Made by a program: the position numbers and the translations under genes. A DNA stretch of 64,000 nt. Origin: Polytrichum commune (taxonomy: Eukaryota > Streptophyta > Polytrichopsida > Polytrichales > Polytrichaceae). The notes beneath the pieces were generated by a model. The model saw only the letters and a list, made by a program, of their open reading frames with translations. It was not told where the DNA came from and made no database searches. The stretch is taken from the NCBI GenBank assembly GCA_950295325.1, contig OX485804.1, positions 46,314,001-46,378,000 on the forward strand. The letters run 5' to 3'. How positions within the stretch are numbered: the stretch's first letter is position 1; every line of letters starts with the position of its first letter. Shown in pieces: positions 1 to 12,053 of the stretch.

Positions 1-810
1 GTTGGAGCTTATCATTAAGCCTGATAATCTGGACCCTGGATCTCTGTCAGTGGGGAAGGTGAAGAAAGTTATCCCAGGTCATTGCAATGTGTCATGGAGA
101 GAAGGGTCCAAGGATATGGTCATGGCTTCTAGTAGTTTTGCAGCTCCTCCGGATCCAACGGGCACAGATCAAGCCTTGATGATGAATATTGCCTGCAATA
201 TGGATCATCCCGTGCTTGAAAGTACTCAACATCATGTGACCAATAAGCTAGAGCAGCATTGCCACAGCTTAGGGTTCCTCCAGCAGGTGATGGCGCAGTG
301 CTGCAACCAGGATGCTTACTGCAGATCGGGTGTCCATTAAATCCAACTTTGCTCAATATTTCTGTAATACCCGGACCATTATCACAGCATTCAACCTGAT
401 TTTCATTAGTTATGCAACAGAGTTGATCAGGTGGAATTTATCACCAAACCTGATGATCTGGACCCTGGATCGCTGTCATTGGGGAGGGTGAAGAGAATTA
501 TCCCAAGTCTTCGCAATGTGACATGGAGAGAATTAGGATCCAAGGATATGGTCATGGCTTCTAGTAATTTTGCATCTCCTCCGGATCCAACAGGCAGAGA
601 TCAAGTCTTGATGATGAATGTTGCCTGCAATATGGATAATCCCGTGCTTGAAAGTACTCAACATCATGTGACCAAATAAGCTAGCTGAGCAGCATTGCCA
701 CAGCTTAGGGTTTCTCCAGCAGGTGATGACGCAGTGCTGCAACCAGGATGCTTACTGCGGATCCGCGTTCATTAATATTAAACCTTGCTCAATATTGCTG
801 TAATGTGGAG
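1..810 (+). repeat. Direct duplication of about 430 bp with a conserved open frame
   Basis: Copy 1 (1-375) and copy 2 (about 431-805) align over their full length at roughly 85% identity. In both, a plus-strand frame is open over about 80 codons: KPDNLDPGSLSVGKVKKVIP against KPDDLDPGSLSLGRVKRIIP, and MNIACNMDHPVLESTQHHVT against MNVACNMDNPVLESTQHHVT. One length difference in the open part is exactly 3 nt. I do not recognise the protein. It could be an exon of a gene that extends left of the window, duplicated in tandem, or part of an unknown repeat. Copy 2 stops soon after the shared part. Confidence 0.55.
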
Positions 811-1078
811 ATGAGGTTTAAGAGATAGCAGCTATGTAGCCAGCTGTTTCGTTTCAGTAATACCTTCAAGTGAAGTAGCCAGTCCTGCAGGTTCAAATAA
901 CATCATTATCATGCAAACCCATTTTCCATCAACTAAACAATGCCACTTCACTTACCCTGGCTGATGATAAATGCCTGCAATGATGATGGGCTGGTTCAAT
1001 TTTCTGTTAGTCACGTGACCACATTTCAGCTGCATTGATTGGAAGTGATTTTCGTAATTTGCACTGACTTGTATAACT

Positions 1079-1447
1079 CAGTGAACAGGGAGATTTTGGG
1101 CAATATCGGTTCAAGATCCTAGTGTTTTCAAGTCCAACCAGGTTACATGTTGATGTCTTTTGGATTTTCTCTGTCGACTTAAGGCATCACTGATGTGTTT
1201 TGACTACGTTAACGTTAACTTATTGAGCAAAATAATGTCACAACTATGACACTTTCTCAGTGGAAACTAAGAATGTCACAAAGTTGACAAACAAATATGA
1301 CATCAAATCCACTGGATTCCAGAAGTGCATATTCCATAGATGCCTCTAATATGATTGCAATTTGCCTAAAGTCTTCAACTTGAACTGGTTAATCCTCAAA
1401 CTCAACTGGCCCATTTGTACAAAGCGGTTGGATCTCCCCATTCATAG
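1079..1447. mobile_element. CCGGTT-rich MITE copy with internal insertion
   Basis: The left end CAGTGAACAGGGAGAT and the right side GATCTCCCCATTCATAGG pair as degraded inverted repeats. The interior keeps AGATCCTAGTGTTTTC, TTACATGTTGATGTC and AACTTGAACTGGTTAA. About 140 bp of extra sequence (near 1200-1340) separates the two halves compared with the copy at 26911-27140. Confidence 0.45.
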
Positions 1448-1448
1448 G

Positions 1449-4400
1449 ACTTGTCCACTTCAGTGATGGTGAAGGGTTTAAAATAGTTTGTGTCCTCTCT
1501 CATCATGTTTGATAAGCCAACTAAAACCAGGTATTCCAATAGGTACAAAGAAAGAACTGGGAGAGCTATCAGAAGTAGCCCATCAGGTTCTTGACAGTTA
1601 ATCTAGGCAAATCTTAAGAACTGACACTACGTGCATATGAGACAGTCTAAGCAACTCGTCTTGTGTTGGTGAGTTTTCTTGCAAATCTATTATAATGGTA
1701 ATTTTTTTAATTTTTTAAGAACGCAAGACAATTTTCACTAGCGCAAGACAAGTTGCTTAGGACTCATATATTTGTAGTGCGAGCATCTTGTAGAGTATAC
1801 CCATATTTGCAAACACTTTATTCGTAAATGTGAATACCACTCCACTTGAAAGATATCATAGATAAATATTATGGTTATAGCTATTATTAACCCCTATCAT
1901 TGCATTGCAAAATCTATTTTAAAAAGTTAGTTCCTTTCTATAAAAGAGAAACCATCTTGAGATAAAAGTTGTTTATAAAGGATTGGTACACAAATCTATA
2001 TAGTTGGTGCTTAAAATGAAGCTTAAAATACTTATATGGGCATTATAAAAGGGTTAACATCTAAAAATATCTCTTGAATATAATTTGGACTTGGATTATC
2101 ACAAAATTTGGTCATAATTTTATTATATAAAAGAGTAATGTGCCACAAAAAGTTGCAAAGAAAAAACTTTCATATGTGTCAAATACCGTCATTTGTGTCA
2201 ATGTCCTTTGTTATTAGCTACACTCATGTGACACTATAGAAATGTGGTGTGACTAACTTCAACAAATAATTGAAAATAAACAATCGACCTCATTGTGATT
2301 GAAGTGGGCTCAAGTAAACCTCAAACCTTCACCCTACCTTACAAAAAAAATTTTGATCAGACTTACCCTTCAACCTCCAACCAACTTGCAAAGGTGAAGA
2401 AGAGACCAAAAGTGGTCCCTTAGGCGGGTTAGGGTTTAAATGGAAGTTCAAATATGGGTATCACAGACTATGCCCATTGCCAAGTGCGTATCTGTGAGAC
2501 AAGTTGTATATGTGGTTAGATTCAATGATTTTCTATTACTTTAGTTGTAAGGAATCACTATTAGATTCTATGAGGCTTAAGCAACAACTTACCTGGTGTT
2601 GCCACAAAATTCACATTTTAGCTTTGCCGCTTGCTTGCTTGAGTGTTTGCCATCCTGCTAAAACTTCTTGCCCAAGACAAAGCAATTAATACCACTTGAA
2701 AGCCTTGATCACAGGTTTCATAACCATTATGGTGATTATTAGGGGTTCTGATACTATACAAACTTCAAGCCACTAGATTTGTAAACAAAGAGCTAGAGGT
2801 TTGGATATAATCCACAAGGAAGACATTGATGAACGAACCAACCTACAATTAAATTATTATTATTTTTCCACACGTATCAAAAGAATAATAAAAGAACATC
2901 AAGCTTGGTTCATAGCCATTTTTTGTTGCAATTGACCTTGTGAGTCCCAAAGACTACCCCAAGTCATAGCCTTATTATGTGTGGCAAAAAGCTATGTAAT
3001 AATGTGTAAGAGGAAAACCAAAATCAGCATACATGCCCAAATGGTCACAGAGCCTTGAGGTGCTATCCAAAACTAAATTCTGGAAGTAATATATCTAGAA
3101 AAATCCAAAAATCTAACAATTTAATTCAAATTATAAAATTACCAGTTAAATACACATGAAATATTGTATAATGAGCTCGGGATAATATTGAGTGTTGCTA
3201 TCAATGGGACATCCATAAGTTCCTTCTTGGTATCAAATGGACTACTTGTAGCTATCAGAGTCCCAAGGTTGTCATTGAGCTCAATGATGTCTACAATGAA
3301 GTCATGCCAATAAGTTAGAGGTCATGCTATTTAATTCTATTTCTTCAAGTAAATCTATAAGGCATGTAGCTATATAGGAAAGTGATCTATAGTAGATATA
3401 CAAGAGATTTAATCACATATAAAGGATACATTTCATTGATTTTATTGTCGAATTGGAGCTTTTAATACTACATGCTAGGTAGGGATAATCCTAGGGTGGC
3501 AACTATTTGTAGCACCCATTGGGACGACGTCTTTAGTACTTGCTGTAGAGATGCTAGAACGTTTTGAAGGAGCACTAAATTGGAGTTGCTTTCCAAGTAT
3601 TATAAACGTTCTATCATAGATTGTTCATCCTCCAAGAGCATCATCCTGAGGATATCCGGGTACTCATTTTACAAGATTTTTTTATGAGTCGTAGATTTCA
3701 GTTCAATATGACATTATCATACCTGAGATTTAAACTCTACAAAAAAAAACGGAGCACAACACCATCCATATGCTCTTGATGTCATGCTCAGATTATTAGT
3801 TCCCCCTCTTTGCACTTGTGGTTGTTGATTGCTAATACCAAGCCTTTTAGAAAGTTAGCATGGAGGAGTGTCTTTTAACAATGTTAAATATTAAGACTAG
3901 AAATTCTGAATATAAATATATTTATATTTATACATATGTTAAATGAGTATATATATATATATATATATATCCAAGGAGTTGATACCAAAAAATACCAGGG
4001 ATCTAGATGCATGGTGACCCACTAACTTATGCTTTAGAAAAAATGCTTCTTATTTGATCTTAAACATGTCATTTGAATGTGTAAACCTTTCTCCAATGCA
4101 GACACAGATGGTGTCAGTGAATTCCTCCCAATGCTCACCGTCCAAGCACCACATGATGAACACAGAAATCATCAACATATCATTAGATTCATCATCAACA
4201 TGAGTAGAAATGATCTAGAAACAGCCGGGTCATGCTGCCAGCATCCAGCTACTAGATGGCTAGCTATTACATGCATAGTAGCTACTAGGTGCCTTCATTC
4301 TCCAAGTCATGATCAGTTACCCAAAAAATCCTAACAAACCCACCAGTGTACCAACATACCTCCAGATTTCTGTGACTCAGGAAGCTGAAGACATACAGTA

Positions 4401-5060
4401 GTAATTCTTACCTCGGGACACAGGCTGATCGGTTGAGAGAAGAAAATAACAGTTCTGCATGCCACCAGCTGAGTACTAGCCACACGTCTGTCTAGCTACC
4501 AGTCATGGTTTGTAAAGTATTTAACTAACGTCCTCAGACAGACAGACTCACAGACCGACCACGGCACTGAGGCAGCAAAGCTAAGGAGACTTAGTAGTAT
4601 ATTTTGATCTAAGCTGGAACCGCCTTTCAATGAAACCAACAGGAAAAAGAAAACCAACCTCACTTGTCTGTCACCTGATACTAGAAGACTGATATTAGTC
4701 GTCCAACATCAGAGTGCTCGATAACATCATCCTGAACCCCACAACCTATCTTCTCTCTTGGAGGCGGCTGCAGGATCAATGGAAATTGTCTGCTTTTCCA
4801 TCCCCAACCTCATGACAAATATTTATTATCAGCCTATGTGCTCCCTCACCTTCGATATATAAACTTGAACGTTCAAGAGGAGCGACTGTAAGTTGATCAA
4901 TAGCATTTCCATCTCCACGAACTCACTGCCACTCATGTGCAAACGTAATACTACAACAACAACTACTTCAACTACGTCAACATATGAGAAGTTGTGATGG
5001 ATCAATGTTGGTGAGGAGTAAGGTGGAAGCTTGGAAGTTGTAAGGAAGTTACCTGAGAAC
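1449..5060. other. AT-rich intergenic stretch, no gene seen
   Basis: Only short chance frames. A TATA-like CGATATATAAAC at 4852-4863, followed downstream by a short frame with an ACA/ACT run, could be a decayed promoter and 5' UTR, but no downstream gene follows. Confidence 0.5.
3946..3970. repeat. (AT)n microsatellite
   Basis: An uninterrupted AT dinucleotide run within AT-rich intergenic DNA. Confidence 0.9.
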
Positions 5061-5062
5061 TG

Positions 5063-5089
5063 ATGGGTGGTGGGTGGTGGGTGGTGGTG
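5063..5089. repeat. GGGTGGT minisatellite
   Basis: About four copies of GGGTGGT give a G-rich plus strand with regularly spaced GGG or GG runs that could form a G-quadruplex. Confidence 0.75.
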
Positions 5090-5487
5090 TAGGGAGTGAG
5101 ATCAGGGGGCTCTGATTAGACTTTATATCAGCAAAGTTGATACTGAATATCCTGCCTGCCACATGCGGCATGCATGCAAGATATGTATTTGCCTCCCTTT
5201 CTCACAGGGCTGCCATCACTAGTATGAAGGTCGGTCTTCATGAGACACCGGCCTGACACTCATCAGCGCCCGGTATGTCAGATAATTTATAAACGCTGGT
5301 CTCGAGGCCGGTTTTATATAATAACACCGAAAATAAAATTCCCTGGTAATGTGTGTGTACCTGTCAAAATCATGTCCCTGGTCCATCTCTCACGCAGCTA
5401 ATATAATTAGGATTTGATCTGACGTCTCGATTCAATTATATGTGCATGTGTTATATATTTCTAAGTATAGGTTTGAGAAATGGCCAA

Positions 5488-5765
5488 TCAGTGCATTCTG
5501 ACAAGATCCTAGTGTATCCAAGACCCCACCGGGTACATGTTGACATCTTCCGGGATGTTTGCTTGGTTCTTAATTCATTTTGGCGTTGGCCTGATTGGCC
5601 TTCTGTCTCCGAAAAAAAAAACAAAAAAGACAAAAAGACAAAAAAAACAAAAGACATCTTCCGGGATTTCTTAATTAAATTGAGGAATGTTTTTAATTCC
5701 TCTAAATGGGAAGGTAATTTTAGTGAAGCCTTGAATTTGAACCGGCTATTTGAAAAATATTAAAT
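5488..5765. mobile_element. Eroded CCGGTT-rich MITE copy
   Basis: AAGATCCTAGTGTATCCAAG, GGGTACATGTTGACATCTTC and, after an A-rich insertion (5609-5655), AATTGAGGAATGTTTTTAAT and TTTGAACCGGCTATTTG match the family order. CATCTTCCGGGAT is repeated on both sides of the A-rich tract, suggesting slippage or a small duplication. Confidence 0.45.
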
Positions 5766-8470
5766 ATATTTGTTTGTATGGCCGCTTCTATCGCTGCAGT
5801 AACTTTGCTTTTGTACCGCTACCATCATTTATCTGGTGTACTTAATTTCCATACCGCTACCATTATTCATTTGGTGTACTATATTTTGTATTGAATTTTG
5901 TATGTTGGTACTTTTCAGGAGTCCAGTGCTCGTTTTTTAATACTCTATCAATATAATAACATGAGGATACGTGCGGCCAGTATTTACTATTGAATTTATT
6001 GCAGAGTGTATTCAAGTAGATTTGCTGGACATTTGCCATTGTGCTGTATTTGCAAGGTGGTTGGATATCATTGTTTTTTTAATGTCACAACTAATACTAC
6101 TGTAGTTCCTCCTACTATTCCTTTCCTCTCATATCACCTCAGTACCCAAATACTACTCTCAGTTCTCTCATCTCTGTCTCCATTTCTGAGAACACCTTTC
6201 GATCACCGCTTGACTCCTCTTGCCCAAGAACGTGCTCTGTTTCCCTTGAGTGAATTCGCCTTCCTCAAGCCTCCCTTTTCAGCACGACGAACCATCCGGG
6301 AATACCCTTCTCTTCCACGAAGAATACCTGCACATGGTAAATAAGGATGTTCAATTATGTAAGGAAACCTTGCATGATTATTTTTTCTGACTAAGCCACT
6401 ACTAAAACGATGTGCAACACACACTTATAGACAGTTAGCATATCCAAGTTGAAGCCATACAATTTGAGGTTTCTCGTGCTTGTTACCTTGGCACAAGGAT
6501 CAAACTAAGGTTGGCTTCAAAGCCTATGAGCACACAATCAATCCCTTCTAAACACATTTCTATCTGTTATCCATTCTTGAACACATCATGAAAATTTTGT
6601 TGCAACATGAGAATATTGCCTTGGTTTCAAGATAGTCCAGCTTTCTGCTACAATGAAGCAATCCTCTTCCTCACCCTCATTGTCGGCAATGTTGAAGTGC
6701 CACAATACATAGACATTCCTGTCCTTGTTGGATGCGATAACCGGAGCCAATCCCTCACATTGTGCTTGTTCAAGTACTTCTTCATCGAGTACTTCAAGTA
6801 CCTAGCATACAAAGAATACCAACCACACTAAGAATCTCACGTGAATTAATCTCAAGAATCTCAATTACTCCATGAACTGAACCACTTGCATATAATATTA
6901 TTAGGCCTGCTCTTGACTGCCATGTGGTATCTACATGGAGGGGCATCCAACATTTGCACCAAGAGAAGAGGACTTCATGCACAATCGGGCCATCTCAATG
7001 CAAAACTGTAGCCACCTCAGAAAAATGATAAACAAATTCTCGAAGGCCTGAGTATATATTGCACACGGCTACCACATGTATGCCAAATACCTTAACTTCT
7101 CGATTTCAGGTGCTCCTGCCTCAGTGTAAACGATCCTTCAAACAACCAATGTAGGCCTCTAAATTACAATCAACCTGTCCATGTAGCGTGCTTCTACTTG
7201 CAAGTGAACCCTAACCATCACTCAATTAACTTCCAAGTATTGTGAGATGCCGTGAGAGTGGAATAAATGAGAGAGGCCACAACACATACTTCTTGGAGAA
7301 GGTAACGCTCTCAGACGTAACACTGATCTTGTTCTTCTCACAGGCGATGTTGACAATCCTATGGCTCCAATGTGCGCAAGCTCTCCCTAGAATAGCATCT
7401 TCATTCCAAGATTAAAACTGTGCCTCTCACAGGACAAATGCTAGTGTCCAAGGAAATCAGCTGTACAGAGGTCTAACTTTGCCATTATCGGATCACGACA
7501 CTCTGTCAAACTAAAGGACCCAACACCCACCATACATTAAAAGCATCAAAACTATCAAGTCTCTTCGAAACCCTAGAATCTCCCAGCCTCTTGGCCTCTA
7601 TGTGCCACACCTTCGCATCCCTGTCTGATTCTTCTCGGGTGCGAAATCCCTGCAATCTGCTTCGCATTTCGAGTCGCAGGTGCCTGATTCAGTGCCTTAT
7701 TCGACCAATACAGTTCACATCCTCCCAAGTTCGCAGCGTAGTTGCACCGAGGCATGACCAACAATCACCTGCGCAGATACACTCAGAGCTCGTCATCCAC
7801 AAAGCCACATATTCATCCACATCCACGGCACATCTGGCGCGAAGGAACGGGGCAGGCCATTCGCACAACCATCGACGGATTTCCACTGGAGCATCCGCCA
7901 ACACCGATAGCAACGCAACCCTAATCCGGCCCTCGGCATCACCGAACACGGCCTACGTTGTGGTGAGTGTTTTACCCAGGTCTGCAAAAACCCATAGAAA
8001 CAAAAATCCAGATACTTTACTTTGCAATTCTTTTCATCCTGGTCTTATCTAATAGCTTGCGTCTAGGGATTGAAGTAGAGCAAATTCTCGCGATGGGTTT
8101 GAATCCTACTAACTTACGCTGAAGAAGCAGCTCAAGGAACCATCGTCAACGACTCACTCCAATTTGTGAGCACTCTTATTTAGTGGATTTTCGATTCAGC
8201 TTCTTCTCCAACAATGAAATATCATGTTCTTCTCTTGCAGCAATTGCCTGCGTAGATCACGATCACCAGCTTCATTTCAGTTTACCTCCAGTATGTTACC
8301 CAGTATTTTTTAGCATTTTGGAAGTTGGCTGCGAGTGAAGCATTACTCCAGACACTGCAGTCATCGAAATTCTTTCTGTATCGAACTCCGTATGGATGAG
8401 AGGCTCCACCGCAGCTCCCTGAGACTACCCTAAAGTCTGTTTAAGAGGCAAAGACTACCACCACTGCCAC
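5766..8470. other. Intergenic stretch with a gene-like C-rich part
   Basis: 7560-8300 is more GC-rich. It begins with a telo-box (GAAACCCTAGAA) and contains intron-like pyrimidine tracts ending in TGCAG (near 8236), as at the 5' end of a plant transcript. Frames at 7591-8052 (plus) and 7689-7949 (minus) resemble no family I know. It may be a decayed gene start or a captured fragment. Confidence 0.3.
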
Positions 8471-8520
8471 TTCGCTTAAAAAAATGGGGAGTGGCATCAG
8501 TGGTTGTTGTTGCACACAAG

Positions 8521-8850
8521 GGGAGGCCACACAGGTTCGAAAACGCCGGTTTCGGAACGGAGTTTGGCAATCCAAGGCAAAAGAATGTTGACCTTCACAT
8601 GTGCCTAACTTGGAGGAGCTGGGTTTCGAGGTTATTTTCAACTCTGATCGATTATGGGGGTTTTAAGTCTTGTTGCAAAACAGGCGTCTTGGATTGGAGT
8701 TGAAAGCGGACGATTATATCCAATAAAAGAGGGACCAATCTCAAAATCCAGCTCCTCGAAGTTAGGCTCATGTCAAGGCCAACATTTTTTTACCTTGGCT
8801 TACCAAACTTCATCCTGAAACTGGCGTTTTCAAACGTGTGTGGCCTCCTC
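8521..8850. repeat. Long inverted repeat (two arms of about 115 bp)
   Basis: The left arm 8521-8634 (GGGAGGCCACACAGGTTCGA ... GGAGGAGCTGGGTTTCGAGG) and the right arm 8736-8850, read on the other strand (GAGGAGGCCACACACGTTTG ... GAGGAGCTGGATTTTGAG), align along their length at roughly 80% identity around a loop of about 100 nt. It may be a foldback element or an inverted duplication. A CCGGTT-rich MITE fragment (8882-8930) follows it. Confidence 0.7.
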
Positions 8851-9447
8851 TACACTCATGCGCAATACTTCTAACAATGAATTGGGAGAACCAACCGCTA
8901 GTTACAAATGAACATGTGGACTTTGAAAAATAACCGATCAAAGTGCAGGACTTTACACAAATTTAAGGGTTGAGGGCAAAAATAGTCTACTCAACCAAAG
9001 AGTTGGTTTGAGCACCCTTTACCTTATGTAACGCGAGTGACTTTATTCAGTCAATGTCCAATGTGTGTCACCTACTTTAAGCCCAATTATTGTCACGATG
9101 GAAATGTAAACATGCATTGTATTATGTTATTAAGTTAAGGATCAGAAGCGTAACTCAAAGGTTTACATGGAGGTGGAAGTCAACTACAAAGCATTAGCCC
9201 AAACAAGTTTCACTTTGCAGCCGTGTGTATAATACAAATGGATCATCCTTGGTTTGAACTTTGAATTGACTTTATTTTGAAATTCATAAATTGCCGAAAT
9301 TGAATGATTTCAATTGCATAGACTTTCTAATGCAATTGCTAATAATTGGAAAAGAATCTGGCGGGATGCAAGTAACTACATAGACATGTTGATAGTTGGA
9401 GGTCCCTGTTTAACCTCACTTGTACATAGCATCTGAGGGGTTTATTG

Positions 9448-9640
9448 AACATAGTCGGTTGAGATCCTAGTGTTTCCAAGTACAACCGGTTACATGTTGA
9501 CATCTTTCAAATTTTCTTTAACAATTTAAGATATGTTCTTTAAATTTCTCTAAAATGATCGCTAATTTTTCTGAGGTTTTGAGCTTCAACCAGTTAATTT
9601 TCAAATTCAACCGGTTCATCTGTAACTAGCACTCTTCTCT
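9448..9640. mobile_element. CCGGTT-rich MITE copy
   Basis: GGTTGAGATCCTAGTGTTTC, CAACCGGTTACATGTTGACA, TCTCTAAAATGATCGCTAAT and CAAATTCAACCGGTTCAT occur in the same order as in 26911-27140. The outer ends are eroded. A partial second copy begins at 9708 (GGGGAGATTGAAG then AATCGGTTGAGATCCTAG). Confidence 0.55.
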
Positions 9641-10832
9641 CCAAGTTGATATGTGTGATTTCAAAAATGTCGATTAGCACGTTCACTAGAACGTTGACTA
9701 GCATCAATGTCTGGGGAGATTGAAGTACAAAATCGGTTGAGATCCTAGATTTAGACTACCTGTGAAGGGAGGCAAGCCATTCACAGCAACCACCAACTAA
9801 ATTTGTAAGCGGAGTAGAGCATGAAGATGGATTGGAACCCATATTACCGAGCTTCCACAAGAGCATCTGCATACACCATGGTGAGTAATACACATATTCA
9901 TGTATAACAACATCCTTACCTTCAACTTTAAAATGTTGTGCAAATTGAAATTCGGCAATTGAGATGTGCTAATTACATGTGCAAGAAGGTAAGGCATCGA
10001 TGCAGCCCTCAACATGACTAAACATGGACAGTCCACATATTGCAAAAGCTTCACAAGTAGTGGATTGAAAGAGAAGTGGATCAGTATCATTCATCAACGA
10101 GCATTTATTTGGAATCCACTTTGTGGCATTGAAATTTGTACAACTATGTGTTGGCAAGTCTAGCTCATTGTGAGAGAAGTGGATTATCGCAACCATAATA
10201 ACAACATATTGAGGTAGGATTTCATTCAAGTTAGTGCGGATGTTAGGTGTTATATCCCGGCAATGGCATTAAACCTGTGGTAGAAGGATTGCCGGGAAAT
10301 TACATCCACCATGAGAATTGGGAAGCGCATTAAATCACACATTTTTTATATCATTATCTGAGAAGGGCCTTCAAATGGTAACCGTTGCCAGGTTGTTCAA
10401 AAAATATTGAATTAATCAATGTTATGGAAGAAAACATTTAAATCAAATTTTTTGATCTAGTGACACCCCTCATTCCAAGCAACATGTATGTGAAGTGGTC
10501 AATTTCATATATAGTTGACAAAGAGGACAAAGCTTGAACATGGTGATTAGCAATCATAGTTTGCTCACAATTATAAGTTATAGATTATTTACCACAAAGC
10601 ATGTTATATATTTAGAACTTATGCAAGGGAGTTGATCCTTGTATGTTATTCAAAAAGATACTCAAATCATAAATAAACCCCAAATTAAATGGAAATTTCC
10701 ATTAAACAAACTCATTGTAGTACCTACTAGCCAGATGGTGAAAGTATATTTTTTGGGTATGTATATCCTAGTATAATGTATGTATATGTTAATACATATG
10801 AATATATTAATATATATATGTGTGTGTATGTA

Positions 10833-12053
10833 TAGTGACAAACGAAATTGAGTACTTTGTTGAAGAAGTCAACTTTGACAAGCCATTACAGACAATGTAG
10901 ATATTCTTTTGCAAAGCTCAAAAGTGAGTTTAAAAAAAAAAGTTATATATATGCAAAGTTATACATCATATTGAAAACTAGACAATCTTCTATAATTAAC
11001 AATCACCAACCATATACAAGTACTTAGTATTGTTCGATCTACTTCTTTGAACTTCAATAATCTATCCAATAGCCTCTAGCAGCCAATGCAACAGCAATCC
11101 TTCGTGGCATACTCTCATATAGTGCCATACAATCCTCTTCACTAAAATTAGAAGAAACAATGCACACACGCTCCACAATTCTTCAATTCCTCATGGAGGT
11201 GTAGAAAATTCATTCAAACGTCGTTTGAGAAGAGCCCAAAAATGCTCCATGGGATTCAAACTTCATCTACTCATTGAAAATAACACGTTTCCAATCATGA
11301 ACGGTCCAATTTGCATACCTGCAAGCAAACCTCACCCGTGCCTGAACATGTCTTCTTGTCAACAACGGCTTCTTCTGTTGCACATGTGCAGTGAAACCTT
11401 CCCATCGCAAAGCATGTCTCATAGTTACATTAGACACATTTTTACGTGAGTCATTTCGAATCTTTGTTGCCACCTTTGATGCAACTCCCAAACTCCCTTC
11501 CGTAAGCAAGGTGACACATCTCTGCCTCATCCTCGCAGTAAGGTGTCTTGGGCACCCTCCTTTTTGTGTCTCAAACTCCCTTGTGATCTCTTTTCTAAGC
11601 CTAACTACCCAAGATTGACTCATCCCAATTGCATCCGCAACTTTTTGTGTTGAATTGCCATTCCGAAGTTGCTCCAACGCTTGGAGTTGTTGCGACGCAG
11701 ATGAACGAGGCATACAGAAGCAATTGCACGAATGCTCACTATTACACAATCTCCAAATGCAAAGCGTCACAATGCACTAATGATCTAACGAAATTGAGCA
11801 TAAATCAGTATGCAAATGAAAATTGAAGTTTGGTTGGTGGCTCCAAAGAAAACTAAGTCTATGAACCCTAGCCACTTTGACATGGCTATTATCAGAAACC
11901 CTATTTTTTTTGAAATTTTCGTTTTACATACATGAAGAAGACTACTTTATACACATACTTTGCTTAATTACTTCGATGATATCAAATTTCAATCGCTAGA
12001 GATTGCTTGCCGAAATTGAATATCAGTTGAGTACTCAGTTTTGTTTGTCATTG
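10833..12053 (-). mobile_element. Tc1/mariner-superfamily transposon, TA target duplication
   Basis: The element is 1221 bp long. The left end, TAGTGACAAACGAAATTGAG, and the reverse complement of the right end, CAATGACAAACAAAACTGAG, both continue into TACT, giving 24-bp terminal inverted repeats with four mismatches. A TA dinucleotide flanks both ends (10831-10832 and 12054-12055), the target duplication of this superfamily. Inside, on the minus strand, is a deleted transposase gene of Tc1 type. The element is non-autonomous as it stands. Confidence 0.85.
11054..11713 (-). pseudogene. Tc1-type DDE transposase, internally deleted
   Basis: The reading frame starts MPRSSASQQLQALEQL and holds two helix-turn-helix segments (for example TQKVADAIGMSQSWVVRLRK). 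It then runs through KKPLLTRRHVQARVRFA to DWKRVIFNE, the region of the first catalytic Asp, where it stops. The next bases resume in another frame with NPMEHFWALLKRRLNEF, which carries the third catalytic residue (E of a DD34E triad), then a stop codon, a further frameshift and YESMPRRIAVALAARG, the typical Tc1 C-terminus. About 110-120 codons, including the second Asp, are missing. The wording of the N-terminus and of WTVHDWKRVIF resembles fungal Tc1 transposases more than the DD39D mariner-like proteins usual in plants. This is a judgement from memory of the families. Confidence 0.8.
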
